The notes: generated by a model not told the origin, from the sequence alone. A stretch of DNA of 64,000 nt from Clostridium beijerinckii (GCF_036699995.1 NZ_CP144906.1:3669001-3733000), one strand, 5' to 3'. Numbered from the stretch's first letter, positions 1-9,685 are shown. Numbers and translations: made by a program.

Positions 1-400
1 GAAATCCATTCTTTTCGTAAAATCTCTTAGCCGCCTCCATATTATCAAAAGTTTCTAAATAACATTTTTTATAATGTTCTCTCGCAAATTCTAAAGAAAG
101 ATCCAGCAATTTCTTTGCGATACCTGAGCCTCTTGCTTCTTTTAAAGAATACATTTTTTGTAATTCACATACATCTTCAGTTCCTAACAATGGCCCTATC
201 CCACAGCCTGCTACTATCTTGCCGTTTTCTTCAACTACCCAATATTTAGATTTTTCACCTCTATAGACTTGGTAAAAACATCCTAAGTTAGGATCAGACC
301 AGGCACAACCTGGTTTATTAGCCCCAAATTCTATCAAACAAGTTCTTATTAAAGATTCTACTTGTTCATTATCTCTTTCCTGTATTTCTCTTATTATCAT
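1..400 (-). CDS. GNAT family N-acetyltransferase (C-terminus cut by window edge)
   Basis: Reading the minus strand from an ATG at 400 gives an open frame that begins MIIREIQERDNEQ and runs off the window start. The segment LQKMYSLKEARGSGIAKKL is the acetyl-CoA-binding motif A of GNAT enzymes (R-x-x-G-x-G/A type loop), followed by the typical LETF...NMEAAKRFYEKNGF end of the fold. A GGGGGAAAG ribosome site lies just upstream. The acetylated substrate cannot be predicted; a cytosolic small molecule or a protein N-terminus are both possible. Only the last few residues are expected to be missing. Confidence 0.85.
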   Translation of the reverse strand, partial: MIIREIQERDNEQVESLIRTCLIEFGANKPGCAWSDPNLGCFYQVYRGEKSKYWVVEENGKIVAGCGIGPLLGTEDVCELQKMYSLKEARGSGIAKKLLDLSLEFAREHYKKCYLETFDNMEAAKRFYEKNGF

Positions 401-599
401 AAAGCTTTCCCCCACTACTAAAGTACTAGTTTAATTTTTATATAATAGGATACAATAAAATTACTTATTTATCAATATTAATTAAGAATGTTCCATTTAA
501 TATAACAATTAAAATAAAAATGCTCCTGAAACTTTCATATTATCTATAATATTTTCCATATCAAAAGAAAAACTGTTCTTCATCTCCTCTATATTACTC

Positions 600-1031
600 C
601 TATCTATAAAATTCTAATGCATTAAGTATTTTATCTGCAGCTTTATTATATTTTTTTATTCTTTCATGATCTTTTTGAGAAGGATTTTCGATTCTTGATA
701 GATTCATATTGTCTTTTAAATCAGCTAGTTTTATCTCACATGCTAAACTATTAGTAATTATTCTTTCTATAAACCCATCGTATGTTTCATTATGCCGTCT
801 TGTTAAAGCATCCAGTGCAGATAGTATTTCTTCTGAAAAGCCTTCATTTTTTAAATAATCTATTGTAATATCAGTATCTTCTATTACATCATGAAGCACT
901 GCACATATCATTTCTTCTTGACTTGTCCTTGAAAGCATTAATCTAAGAGGATGAAGAATATATGGTTTACCACCTTTATCCACCTGACCTTCATGAGCTT
1001 TTGCTGCTATACGTATAGCTTTTTCTAACAT
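600..1031 (-). CDS. RelA/SpoT-like HD-domain phosphohydrolase
   Basis: This 143-residue protein is a stand-alone HD domain of the RelA/SpoT hydrolase type. The visible metal and ligand motifs are A-x-x-A-H at 9-13, G-x-PYILHP at 21-28, AVLHDVIEDT at 44-53 (the HD pair is H47-D48) and K-LADLKDNMNLSR near 101-113. There is no synthetase, TGS or ACT domain, so it resembles small alarmone hydrolases, which cleave ppGpp or related nucleotides; the exact substrate is inferred. A strong AGGAGGTGGGG ribosome site supports the ATG at 1031. It appears to be a single-gene unit. Confidence 0.8.
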   Translation of the reverse strand: MLEKAIRIAAKAHEGQVDKGGKPYILHPLRLMLSRTSQEEMICAVLHDVIEDTDITIDYLKNEGFSEEILSALDALTRRHNETYDGFIERIITNSLACEIKLADLKDNMNLSRIENPSQKDHERIKKYNKAADKILNALEFYR

Positions 1032-1082
1032 ATCCCCACCTCCTTTTACTAGTCAAATTATATTTTATTCTACATTCACTGC

Positions 1083-1122
1083 AAAAAACTGCTATAAAAT
1101 TAATATCCAAAGCAGTTTTTTT
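1083..1122 (-). terminator. Intrinsic terminator after the thioredoxin-like gene
   Basis: The arms AAAAAACTGCT and AGCAGTTTTTT pair around an 18-nt loop, giving a stem with a U-run in either direction. It lies about 40 nt past the stop of the minus-strand gene at 1163. Confidence 0.7.
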
Positions 1123-1162
1123 ATACTGTAATAATCTATAGAAAGTTGTATTCGCCTTTAAA

Positions 1163-1486
1163 TTAGAATATCATTTCATAATATCTCTTTACACTTGCTT
1201 CTAATTCTAGTAAATCTAAATTTCTTCCAACTCTTATGCTTTCCTTGCCTTCTATATAAAGTAGAAATATTGGCACAGAAAATACATTATATTTTGCTGC
1301 TAAATCTAAATGCTTTTCTGCATTTACTTCTCCACTCTTAATTTCAGGAAATCTTTTTAAAATATCTTCAATCTTAGTTTTAATGACTTCACACGCCCAG
1401 CAAGCTTCTCCTGTGAAATATATCGCGCTCATTCTTTTGTTTTCTATTAAATCTAATAGTTCCTTATCATTATTCAAATTGTCCAA
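1163..1486 (-). CDS. Thioredoxin-family protein
   Basis: This 107-residue protein has a thioredoxin fold with the active-site motif CWAC at residues 29-32 (FTGEACWACEVIK) and a cis-Pro segment VFSVPIFLLY near 68-77. The motif differs from the CGPC of classical thioredoxin, so partners may differ; a small reductase or bacteriocin-accessory-like role is possible. Translation starts at TTG: a GAGGT site lies 8 nt upstream of it and no ATG precedes the domain. The start lies one base after the stop of the PIN gene, so the two are likely co-transcribed. Confidence 0.8.
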   Translation of the reverse strand: MDNLNNDKELLDLIENKRMSAIYFTGEACWACEVIKTKIEDILKRFPEIKSGEVNAEKHLDLAAKYNVFSVPIFLLYIEGKESIRVGRNLDLLELEASVKRYYEMIF

Positions 1487-1487
1487 C

Positions 1488-1949
1488 TTAATTTACCTCA
1501 CTATATTGCTCTTCTATCATCATATTTAATGTCATAACTTTATCCTCACCTAATATTTGATTTGCAGCATTATATAAATATTTATCTTCTGTTACTAATA
1601 TAAGATTATCATCTGAATGACACCCATATAAAAGTAACAAATCATTCTGTGATAATTTATTTATACTATTTAAATATATATTACCACTTTTAGAGTACTT
1701 TATATTTAATTTTGATGAAAATTCTTCGAGATTACTCTTATTTATTTCTATAATTGAAAATAGCAATTTACAGAATCTTTCTGATAGTACTTGTTGACCT
1801 TTGTATTGTTTCCTTTCCTTGACAACAAGCTCTTCACTCACTTCTTTTAAAATTATTATTTTCTCATCTTCTATGAGTTTATTAATAATCGAAGGATACT
1901 GTTTCCAGAGTCCTATTACAACATTAGTATCTAATAAATACTTGTTCAT
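1488..1949 (-). CDS. PIN-domain protein, possible VapC-like ribonuclease
   Basis: The 153-residue protein begins MNKYLLDTNVVIGLW, the first beta strand and first catalytic Asp of PIN nucleases. A conserved acidic SEELVVKE lies near 38-45, and NDLLLLYGC followed by LILVTEDKYL near 110-130 matches the central Asp and the late T-E-D motif. PIN proteins are metal-dependent RNases and most are toxins of type II toxin-antitoxin pairs. No small antitoxin frame lies immediately upstream, which is unusual. It sits directly upstream of the thioredoxin-like gene with a 1-bp gap. Confidence 0.65.
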   Translation of the reverse strand: MNKYLLDTNVVIGLWKQYPSIINKLIEDEKIIILKEVSEELVVKERKQYKGQQVLSERFCKLLFSIIEINKSNLEEFSSKLNIKYSKSGNIYLNSINKLSQNDLLLLYGCHSDDNLILVTEDKYLYNAANQILGEDKVMTLNMMIEEQYSEVN

Positions 1950-2439
1950 AATTATCCCTCCCGCAATTGCTATATTATTATCCGTAATCTGTTTATATAT
2001 TTATTATACTCCGTTTTATTTTTTTATTAATTATTAATAATCTTAGTTTTCTCATCTATCGTAAATTCATTCTCTTAATTATACAAGTTTTTCTTTCATA
2101 CATATGAAGAGCTTTAGACATAATTTTTATTGTTTTATTTTTATTGTATTCTCCTCCCCTACTTACATGTGACTCTTGCAAAATAGTAATTTTCAAATAG
2201 TAAACCTATTAGTGATATAGCCCCAAATAATAAATAAAGTCGTGCATATTAACTACATGCACGACTTTATTTATTAGATTTTGATTAGTATATTTTATAG
2301 ACTTAAGTCTTCTCTATTAGTTGAAATAACCTTTTTATACTGCAATTGACGTAATTATCAAATAACCACATCTTAAAATCAACTACTATCATTTCTTTGA
2401 ATTTTATATGATTAATTTATTAAAACTATTAATATAAAA
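1950..2439. other. 490-bp intergenic stretch with one strong hairpin
   Basis: AT-rich DNA between the PIN gene and the sugar-binding protein gene. It holds a 20-bp perfect inverted repeat (2228-2276, listed separately). No credible coding frame or RNA gene was seen; a frame on the plus strand at 1801-2037 is low-complexity shadow sequence. Confidence 0.6.
2228..2276. terminator. 20-bp perfect hairpin, likely bidirectional terminator
   Basis: The arms 2228-2247 and 2257-2276 are perfectly complementary over 20 bp (core AGTCGTGCAT/ATGCACGACT) with a 9-nt loop and A/T tails on both sides. It lies about 165 nt past the stop of the minus-strand binding-protein gene at 2440. Confidence 0.65.
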
Positions 2440-3420
2440 TTAACTCATATAATTTTTCGCGTTATCCTTTGTTACTTTTTCAAATGGAACCCATATATGT
2501 TTACCATCCTGTGCTAAATTTTCCATATTAGATAACTCACCATTTGATCCTAGTTGAATAGCTGCCTGAACAGCATTTTTACTTTGGTCTTTCGCAGACT
2601 GATAAACAGTAAATTGTAAACCTCCATCTACAATAGCCTTGCATCCATCTGACGTAGCATCAATTCCCACAATCGGAATTAATGAAGTATCGATTTTATT
2701 TTCTTTAAATGAATCCATTACTCCAAGTGCCATTTCATCATTATTAGCAATTACGCAGTCAAATTTTCTACCTGTAGACAGGAATATATTAAACATCTCC
2801 TTAGCTTTTGCCCTGCTCCAATCTGCATTATCCTCAAAAACATAATCCGCATCTATTCCTTTTTCCTTGAAAGTTTCTTTTACTGCCTTCGTGCGCCCTT
2901 TAGTAGCTGCATGGTTCTTCTCACCTTTTAATAAAACCACTTTAATATTATTTTTATTTTTCAAATAATCTGCAATATATTCAGCTTGATATTGCCCTGC
3001 AACCTTTTCATCTGAAGATACATAAATGTACTTATCTTTCTCTAGCAAATCTTCGCTTGGACTACTATTCATAAATACTATCGGAAGATTTCCTGCAGCT
3101 TTTTTAAGTTGTAGCCCTGTACTTGAATCCACTGGAGTGCATATTATAGCATTATATCCACCAGAAGCTGCCTCTTTCATATGAGACACTTGCGTTTCTA
3201 TAGAACCTGCCGCATCTTTAATAACTAAATCCACTTTTTCGCTATCAGCAAAATCTTTTGCACTTGTTGCTAGTATACTACGAAATGTATCTGAAGCATC
3301 TGAAATTGATAATAAAATTTTTACGTTTTTCTTTGATGAAGAACTGCTCTTTGAGCTACATCCTGATACCATAACAAACATCAAAATTATAGTTAATAAT
3401 ATAGATATTTTCTTTCTCAT
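2440..3420 (-). CDS. Sugar ABC-type substrate-binding lipoprotein (RbsB/MglB superfamily)
   Basis: The protein starts with MRKKISILLTIILMF and a lipobox MVSGC, so it is a lipid-anchored extracellular binding protein; mature residues follow a Ser-rich linker. The type I periplasmic-binding fold is seen in VLLKGEKNHAATKGRTKA, FDCVIANNDEMALGVMD and IVGIDATSDG, all typical of ribose/galactose-binding proteins. An upstream in-frame extension to 3537 lacks a signal peptide and is rejected because the ATG at 3420 has a GGGGGAAG ribosome site. No permease or ATPase gene is adjacent. The upstream neighbour on the same strand is a chemoreceptor, so a sensory role is plausible. Confidence 0.85.
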   Translation of the reverse strand: MRKKISILLTIILMFVMVSGCSSKSSSSSKKNVKILLSISDASDTFRSILATSAKDFADSEKVDLVIKDAAGSIETQVSHMKEAASGGYNAIICTPVDSSTGLQLKKAAGNLPIVFMNSSPSEDLLEKDKYIYVSSDEKVAGQYQAEYIADYLKNKNNIKVVLLKGEKNHAATKGRTKAVKETFKEKGIDADYVFEDNADWSRAKAKEMFNIFLSTGRKFDCVIANNDEMALGVMDSFKENKIDTSLIPIVGIDATSDGCKAIVDGGLQFTVYQSAKDQSKNAVQAAIQLGSNGELSNMENLAQDGKHIWVPFEKVTKDNAKNYMS

Positions 3421-3596
3421 ACTATATACTTCCCCCTTAAAACTCGTTATGTAATAATCATAAAGTCTAATAGAACAAAATTGCAGGTGACTGTGAAACC
3501 TTCTAAATCTGTCTTTTTGATAATTTATTTCTCGCAAGTATCACAATACCCATAGATTTTACTCTAATGTAAATTCCCAGAAAATAAAAAATATCC

Positions 3597-5585
3597 CTAT
3601 ATTTTAAACATTTGAATCTGTTTGCTAAGTTCATCAGATGTATTTGCTAAAGTTTCTGCATCATTAGCTACTTTTTCACTATTTTTAGTAATATTATTTG
3701 ATTGATCAACCATGACTTCTGACGTTGCTAAAATTTCCTCTGAACTTGCTGCTTGTTCCTCTGCTATAGCGGCTACAGTTGTTGCAACATCATCTAAATG
3801 TCCAACTTTTTCAATCATTTCTTGAATTAGATCATTTGCTGAATTAATTTTATTGAAAATATTATCAAATGTATCAACTGTTCCACTTATTAAATAACTA
3901 CTTTCATTAATATATTCTGCACTATCATGTGATTGCTTTACAGTATCCGAAACAAGTTTGTTAATTTCATTTACAATAGATGAAATATTTTTAACAGATT
4001 GAGAACTTGTATTAGCTAATTTGCCTATTTCACTTGCTACAACAGCGAAGCCTTTTCCTGCTTCTCCAGCCCTAGCTGCCTCTATTGATGCATTAAGCGA
4101 TAAAAGATTAGTTTGTTCTGCAATGCTTCCAATAACATTTATAATACTAGTTATTTCAATTGAAGATTTCCCAACGTTGCTTATAGCCTGCTCAAGGGAT
4201 CCTATTGAAGTCCTTATATTTTCCATAGCTACGCTTACTTTTTCCATATCTTTTATGCCTTTTTCTGAGATTTTAATAGTTTCCTTCATTTTATCATTCA
4301 CATTATTGCCATCATCTCTAGTATTAGAAACGACATTAGCTAAAGTTGTTGTATTCTCAGCTATTTCTCCTACAGAACTTGATAACTGATCTACTGTGAG
4401 GTTTAAATTCTGCATAGACTCAGATTGAAGTTTAGATGAATCATATAACTCTGTAGAGATTCTTATACCGCCTTCAGATTGTTCACTCATTTTATTTGAT
4501 ACTATGCTAATATTATTTATCATATTTCTCATTACTGTTATAAACTCTTTTACACTTTTCAGCATAACTGAAATTTCATCATTACCCCTTATTTCCACAT
4601 CAACTGTAAAATCTCCATTAGTCATAGATACAATTGTGTCTGTAAGTTTTCTAATAGGTTTTATAACTACTTGTACAACTCGCTCCACTAAAACAGCTAA
4701 AATAATAATAGAGATAATGCCTATTAAAATCATAAAAGTACGAAGCTTTATAAGTTCTGATAAAATAGATTTTGTAGGTACATATGATACAAGAATCCAA
4801 TTTGTTCCCTCTACTTCTTTAAAAACAACCCTGTTATTATCTAACTCGCATGAATTGTAATCTTTATTTTCAATTTTTCCTGAAACATCTGTAAAAAATT
4901 TATCATTGCTGGAATCAAGTTTAGTGGAAATTAATTCACTATCTCTATTAGCCACTATTGTTTTATCACTACTGTCTATTAAGAAAGCTTCTGCATCATG
5001 CATCTCAATCATTGAATTTACAATTATCGATACCTTGTCCAGTGAAAGATCCACAGAAAAAATCTTTATCTTTCCTGATTTATCATTCAATATTGCTGAA
5101 GCACTAACAACATTCTTACCAAATTCATTCTTATATGGTGATCCAAATGCCATATTAACACGAGTAAGTCCCTCTTTATACCACACTGAGTTAAGCACAT
5201 CTTTATCTGATTTATTGGATTTTTCTGCTTTAAATAGCTTTCCACTCTCATCAGCTATGTAAAATCCTTCTTTGTAATTATCACTGTATCCATAATATTT
5301 ATTTAGTAAGTCTTGTAATTGTTTTTCGCTTAAATTCGCAACCTCTAACGAATCTTTTAAAGTTTTAAATGATGACAAGTTCTCATTTAACAATGATTCA
5401 ATTTGATCAACCTGCTTTTTACTTGAGGTTTCTAGCAAATCATTAGCTGAGTTAGTTATTATATTTTTAGACTTATTGTAAGAAATAAAAATAAGCAATG
5501 AAATTACTATTACTAGCATTGGAATAATGATTCCAAGCAGTTTTGTTTTGATCGAAACCGTATACTTAGTTTCCCCTTTTTTCAT
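3597..5585 (-). CDS. Methyl-accepting chemotaxis protein
   Basis: The 662-residue receptor has a first membrane helix at about 13-31, an extracellular Cache-type ligand domain (about 35-275), a second helix at about 280-305, a HAMP linker, and a cytoplasmic signalling domain. The hairpin tip is recognised by [20 protein letters not shown] followed by [15 protein letters not shown]. It should relay ligand binding to CheA/CheW. An AAAGGGGGA site precedes the ATG. The neighbouring gene 176 bp downstream encodes a sugar-binding lipoprotein, suggesting an indirect sugar-sensing pair, though direct ligand binding by the Cache domain is equally possible. Confidence 0.9.
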   Translation of the reverse strand: MKKGETKYTVSIKTKLLGIIIPMLVIVISLLIFISYNKSKNIITNSANDLLETSSKKQVDQIESLLNENLSSFKTLKDSLEVANLSEKQLQDLLNKYYGYSDNYKEGFYIADESGKLFKAEKSNKSDKDVLNSVWYKEGLTRVNMAFGSPYKNEFGKNVVSASAILNDKSGKIKIFSVDLSLDKVSIIVNSMIEMHDAEAFLIDSSDKTIVANRDSELISTKLDSSNDKFFTDVSGKIENKDYNSCELDNNRVVFKEVEGTNWILVSYVPTKSILSELIKLRTFMILIGIISIIILAVLVERVVQVVIKPIRKLTDTIVSMTNGDFTVDVEIRGNDEISVMLKSVKEFITVMRNMINNISIVSNKMSEQSEGGIRISTELYDSSKLQSESMQNLNLTVDQLSSSVGEIAENTTTLANVVSNTRDDGNNVNDKMKETIKISEKGIKDMEKVSVAMENIRTSIGSLEQAISNVGKSSIEITSIINVIGSIAEQTNLLSLNASIEAARAGEAGKGFAVVASEIGKLANTSSQSVKNISSIVNEINKLVSDTVKQSHDSAEYINESSYLISGTVDTFDNIFNKINSANDLIQEMIEKVGHLDDVATTVAAIAEEQAASSEEILATSEVMVDQSNNITKNSEKVANDAETLANTSDELSKQIQMFKI

Positions 5586-5740
5586 AAATATCCCCCTTTT
5601 AGGTAGTATAGATTATAATAGCATTATTCCTATATCTATAATACATTTTTTCTTACTCTAAGTATACTTTATTTCTACATTATTCTGTATTTTTCCTTTA
5701 TTTTTTTAAAATCATCTATTTAAAATGAGTTTTTATAAAA

Positions 5741-5769
5741 AAAATCACAGATGACAATATCTTCATCTG
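5741..5769 (-). terminator. Terminator of the zinc-ribbon/DUF2085 pair
   Basis: On the minus strand CAGATGA and TCATCTG form a stem with an 8-nt loop, followed by GATTTTTTTT. It lies about 30 nt past the stop of the gene at 5799. Confidence 0.7.
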
Positions 5770-5798
5770 CAATTCTTAATTGAATAATTTTTATATAT

Positions 5799-6179
5799 TT
5801 ATAATTTCTCACATAATGTTTTAATTGCATACATTAATAAGAAAGCTAATCCGATTCCAAATGAAACTCCTGTAATTAGCCTTCTAATATTAGTTGATTT
5901 CTTAATTTTAAATAATTGTAGTAAACCATCACAAATCATAATTAAAATCAATACTCCACACATCTTTAAACTAATCTTTGCTTTGACTACAAACAAAATC
6001 ACTGCAATTATATAACCCAAATAAATTCCAGTACACCTTGCACACACTGGAAATTGAAATCCCCTAAAACTGAAACTCCTTTCATACATTTGATGGCAGC
6101 CACTAAGTGCACCAGCTTTCATAAGAAGTATCCAGAACTTTGTTTTCTTATCCGTTACATTATTTAAATCTTGCCCCAC
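5799..6179 (-). CDS. DUF2085-like small membrane protein
   Basis: The protein carries GCHQMYERSFSFRG, then FPVCARCTGIYLGY and three or four hydrophobic helices, the pattern of DUF2085 membrane proteins. The paired Cys residues (CARC) and the GCHQ motif suggest metal binding, but the function is unknown. The start is uncertain: the GTG at 6179 overlaps the end of the upstream zinc-ribbon gene by 20 nt and keeps the conserved KKTKFWILLMKAG lead-in; an ATG at 6122 and longer readings up to 6254 are also open. The overlap suggests translational coupling. Confidence 0.7.
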   Translation of the reverse strand: MGQDLNNVTDKKTKFWILLMKAGALSGCHQMYERSFSFRGFQFPVCARCTGIYLGYIIAVILFVVKAKISLKMCGVLILIMICDGLLQLFKIKKSTNIRRLITGVSFGIGLAFLLMYAIKTLCEKL

Positions 6180-6384
6180 AATCTGCACACACCCTATACG
6201 TATTTGTCTTAGTTTTAGTTTTTCCCATACCGAGCATTCCGCATAGCAATCCAATAGGACCTAAACATATATATCCTAAGCAGCCTTTTCCCGCGCCAAA
6301 GCCTTTCGTAGTTTCAGTAATATCACTTACTACTCTGACATTTAAACTCCCACATCTAGGACATCCAACATTTACATTATTCAT
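6160..6384 (-). CDS. Small zinc-ribbon protein with a Gly-rich hydrophobic centre
   Basis: From the ATG at 6384 (GGGGG ribosome site 9 nt upstream) the 74-residue product has CPRCGS at 8-13 and CADCGARF at the end, a split zinc ribbon. Between them is a glycine-rich hydrophobic stretch (KGCLGYICLGPIGLLCGMLG). A longer reading from TTG at 6459 would add a hydrophobic N-terminus and cannot be excluded. The function is unknown. It overlaps the DUF2085-like gene, so the pair is likely co-expressed. Confidence 0.65.
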   Translation of the reverse strand: MNNVNVGCPRCGSLNVRVVSDITETTKGFGAGKGCLGYICLGPIGLLCGMLGMGKTKTKTNTYRVCADCGARFK

Positions 6385-6467
6385 TCTCTGTATCCCCCAT
6401 AACAATAAAACTACCATAATTATACTACTGAGAAATATTACATTGCAATAATTCTCCAAATTCTAAT

Positions 6468-7520
6468 TTATTTTACATATTCACGATAAGGCATACGTAA
6501 AATTCTATTATCATCAAATTTGTATTTTGTACCTTCTAGAGGATCTTTTCCCTTAACTAAGTTCATGCCTACAGAATATATTGCTTGAGCTTCTGCATTT
6601 GCATCTTGAATAACTGTCCCGGTCATAAATCCTTTATCAACTAATTCCATAGCTTCTGGAATTGCATCAATTCCAACTACCAAAACATTTTTATTTTTAT
6701 CACCTTTATTATATCCATATTTCTGAAGCGCTTTAACAGCTCCTATGGCCATAGCATCATTATTTGCTATAATTGCTTCAACATTATTACCATATCTTAA
6801 AAACAAGGAATCAATACTAGCCCTAGCACACTCCTCATCCCAATTACAGTTTTGTATTGCAAGTTCCTGGGTTTTTATTCCCGCATCATTGATTGTTGAA
6901 ATAGAGTACTTTGTCCTATCAATAGTACCAGGATGATCTATCTTTCCCTGAAGCATAATATATTGAAGCATGTTATCTTTATTTTTATCTATAGCTCCCT
7001 TATTGGCATTCCATGAATCAACAATTATATTACCTTCTAGAACTCCAGATTGTTCAGTGTCTGTTCCGAGAAAAACAATACTCTTGTAAGGAGTAATAAA
7101 GTTTAATATATCTTTATTAGGTGTTCCATCCAAAATTAATGGTATATTATTTTTTTCAATTTTATTAATTACATCACTTATAGTATCCACCTTTGTATCA
7201 ACCAGATTTATTACAAACAAGTTAAACTGATCATCAATAGCTTCGTAAATACTTTCGTTTTGTATAACCTGATTTCCTTTTCCATCAAAAAAAGTAAACT
7301 CAACCTTGCCCTTATTTTCTTTCTGAATCTCCTCTAAGCTCTTTCTAACCTCAATGTTATATTGATCATCTTCTCTAGATTGAAACATAGCTACTTTTAC
7401 TGGAATTATCGAAGCCCCATTTAAATTAATTGCTAAACTTTTCGAAATACTACCTATTAGCATAATTATTATTACAAATGAAATTGTAGTAAATATAAGT
7501 ATCTTTTTAAATACACTCAT
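6468..7520 (-). CDS. Secreted galactose/glucose-type substrate-binding protein, no lipobox (paralogue A)
   Basis: The 350-residue protein matches the MglB-type binding fold: VEAIIANNDAMAIGAVKALQ near 233-252 and VLVVGIDAIPEAMELV near 267-282 are hallmarks. Its N-terminus is a hydrophobic segment (about 4-27) with no Cys, so unlike usual Gram-positive binding proteins it is either membrane-anchored by an uncleaved helix or secreted. It is clearly paralogous to the proteins at 55710 and 59928, sharing the DNMLQYIMLQGKI-type segment, the paired Cys in NCNWDEECAR and the PYREY-type end. No transporter genes adjoin it. Free sensing or chemotaxis roles are inference. Confidence 0.85.
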   Translation of the reverse strand: MSVFKKILIFTTISFVIIIMLIGSISKSLAINLNGASIIPVKVAMFQSREDDQYNIEVRKSLEEIQKENKGKVEFTFFDGKGNQVIQNESIYEAIDDQFNLFVINLVDTKVDTISDVINKIEKNNIPLILDGTPNKDILNFITPYKSIVFLGTDTEQSGVLEGNIIVDSWNANKGAIDKNKDNMLQYIMLQGKIDHPGTIDRTKYSISTINDAGIKTQELAIQNCNWDEECARASIDSLFLRYGNNVEAIIANNDAMAIGAVKALQKYGYNKGDKNKNVLVVGIDAIPEAMELVDKGFMTGTVIQDANAEAQAIYSVGMNLVKGKDPLEGTKYKFDDNRILRMPYREYVK

Positions 7521-7712
7521 TTCAAGACCCTCCTATACTTAGTTATACTCATAGATTGTCTTTTAATAAGAGTTTTATTCTGCATATAAGAGCATTTTAT
7601 GCAAGTGAATATTATTTATTTTTTATTCTTCAAAAATACTAAACCAAGCTAATTAATATGTTCAAAAAATTATTCATATATTTTACTGAATTATAAGTTT
7701 CTAAGGAATAAA

Positions 7713-7748
7713 AAATTTAATGACCACAATTTTGTGGTCATTAAATTT
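7713..7748 (-). terminator. Terminator of the marR-ABC exporter operon
   Basis: A 17-bp perfect stem (7713-7729 with 7732-7748, core ATGACCACA/TGTGGTCAT) ends five bases after the exporter gene and is followed by AAATTTTTTATT on the minus strand. Confidence 0.8.
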
Positions 7749-7753
7749 CAGCT

Positions 7754-9685
7754 TTATGATAATTCAAAAGCTCCTGTATATAATTGATAATACTTACCTT
7801 TTTCTTTTATTAGATCATCATGATTTCCTCTTTCAATAATTCTACCTTGGTCTAATACCATAATTACATCAGAGTTTTTAATTGTTGAAAGTCTATGAGC
7901 AATTACAAAAACTGTTCTTCCTTTCATAAGCTTATCCATTCCTTCTTGAACAATTCTTTCTGTTCTTGTATCGATGCTTGAAGTTGCTTCATCTAAGATT
8001 AAAACTGGTGGATCAGCTATTGCTGCTCTAGCAATTGTTAGTAGCTGTCTTTGACCTTGTGAAAGACTGCCTCCATCTCCTGTAAGAACTGTATCATAGC
8101 CATTTGGAAGATGTCTTATAAATGTATCTGCATTTGCAAGTTTTGCTGCTGCAACTACTTCTTCATCTGTAGCATCTAATTTACCATATCTAATATTATC
8201 TGCTACTGTTCCAGTGAAAAGATGAGCATCTTGAAGTACTATTCCAAGAGATCTTCTTAAGTCATCCTTTTTAATCTTATTGATATTAATGCCATCATAT
8301 CTTATCTTTCCATCTTGAATATCATAGAAACGGTTGATTAAATTAGTAATAGTGGTTTTACCTGCTCCTGTGGCACCTACAAAGGCTATTTTTTGTCCTT
8401 GTTTAGCATAGAGCTTTATATTATGCAATATTATTTTTTCATCATTATATCCAAAGTCCACATCATCAAATACTACTTCACCGAGAAGCTTTGTATACGT
8501 AATAGTTCCATCTTCATGAGGATGTTTCCATGCCCAAATTCCAGTACGCTCTTTGCACTCCTCTAATTCCCCATTTTCATTTTCCTTAGCATTTACCAAA
8601 GTAACATAACCTTCATCTGTTTCTTTCTTTTCATCAAGAAGCTTGAATATACGTTCTGCACCCGCAAGTGCCATAATAACAAAATTGAATTGTTGAGCCA
8701 TTTGATTAATTGTTTGACTAAAGTTTCTTGTTAATTGCAAAAATGCTGCAAGTCCACCAAGTGTAAATCCACCAAATGCACCAATAGCTAGAACTGATCC
8801 AAAGATAGCAACTGCTACATAATTTATATATCCAATGTTACCCATAATAGGCATCAAGACATTAGCATATTTATTTGCATTATTTGCACTATTAAAGAGC
8901 ATATCATTTAATCTATCAAAGTTAGCTTTTGCCTCTTCTTCATGGCAAAATACTTTCACAACCTTTTGCCCTTCCATCATTTCTTCTATATATCCATTTA
9001 CTGCACCTATATCTTTTTGTTGAAGACCAAAATATTTTCCACTCTTTGCGCCAATAACTTTAGTAACTCTAAACATCAATAATATAATTATAATTTCAAC
9101 ACCTGTTAAAGGAATACTTAAATATATCATTGAAGCAAATATACTAACAACAGTTATGATAGCTGATAATAATTGTGGTATTCCTTGGCTTATCATTTGT
9201 CTTAAAGCATCTGTATCATTTGTATATAAGCTCATTAAATCCCCATGAGCATGTGTATCGAAGAACTTTATTGGTAAATTCTCCATATGAGCAAACATAT
9301 CATCTCTTATTCTTTTTAGAGATCCTTGTGAGATTACAATCATTATACGACTATATATATAAGTTGATATAACCCCGACATAATAAATTACTGCCATCGT
9401 AATTATCATTTTAAGAAGAGGTCCAAAATCTGCTCCTGATTTATTTAAAAGTGGTGTTATATAATCATCAATTAAGTTTCTTAAAAATAACGTTCCAATA
9501 ACATTAGCAAGAGAACTTATAATAATAGTTACTAGTACCATGAAAAATAAAAACTTATATTCTTTAAGTATATACGCTAATAATCTTTTTAGTATCTTCA
9601 AAGAATTTTTATCGGCTTTTACAGGAGCACGTCCGCCACGTCCCATCATTCTAGGAGGTCTATTGCTAGCATTATCTTTACTCAT
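7754..9685 (-). CDS. Heterodimeric ABC exporter, catalytically canonical half
   Basis: The 643-residue half-transporter has six membrane helices (about 40-330) and a C-terminal ATPase. Walker A is GATGAGKTT, the signature is LSQGQRQLL, Walker B is PVLILDEATSSID with the catalytic Glu, and the switch is AHRLS. An extra loop of about 45 residues (near 375-420) precedes the ATPase. Its start overlaps the end of the next gene upstream by 8 nt. Together they form a BmrCD/LmrCD-type drug or lipid exporter: this chain supplies the catalytic Glu and His while its signature motif deviates (LSQGQ), as expected for the complementary chain of such heterodimers. Confidence 0.9.
   Translation of the reverse strand: MSKDNASNRPPRMMGRGGRAPVKADKNSLKILKRLLAYILKEYKFLFFMVLVTIIISSLANVIGTLFLRNLIDDYITPLLNKSGADFGPLLKMIITMAVIYYVGVISTYIYSRIMIVISQGSLKRIRDDMFAHMENLPIKFFDTHAHGDLMSLYTNDTDALRQMISQGIPQLLSAIITVVSIFASMIYLSIPLTGVEIIIILLMFRVTKVIGAKSGKYFGLQQKDIGAVNGYIEEMMEGQKVVKVFCHEEEAKANFDRLNDMLFNSANNANKYANVLMPIMGNIGYINYVAVAIFGSVLAIGAFGGFTLGGLAAFLQLTRNFSQTINQMAQQFNFVIMALAGAERIFKLLDEKKETDEGYVTLVNAKENENGELEECKERTGIWAWKHPHEDGTITYTKLLGEVVFDDVDFGYNDEKIILHNIKLYAKQGQKIAFVGATGAGKTTITNLINRFYDIQDGKIRYDGININKIKKDDLRRSLGIVLQDAHLFTGTVADNIRYGKLDATDEEVVAAAKLANADTFIRHLPNGYDTVLTGDGGSLSQGQRQLLTIARAAIADPPVLILDEATSSIDTRTERIVQEGMDKLMKGRTVFVIAHRLSTIKNSDVIMVLDQGRIIERGNHDDLIKEKGKYYQLYTGAFELS

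Noticed and set aside
3421..3537. N-terminal extension of the sugar-binding lipoprotein
   Set aside because: It would bury the signal peptide 39 residues inside the protein; the ATG at 3420 has the ribosome site.
4021..5262. Plus-strand frames of about 120 codons inside the first chemoreceptor
   Set aside because: They lie antisense to the well-supported receptor gene and show low-complexity Ser/Leu content; the same holds for frames opposite the second receptor at 35.2-35.9 kb.
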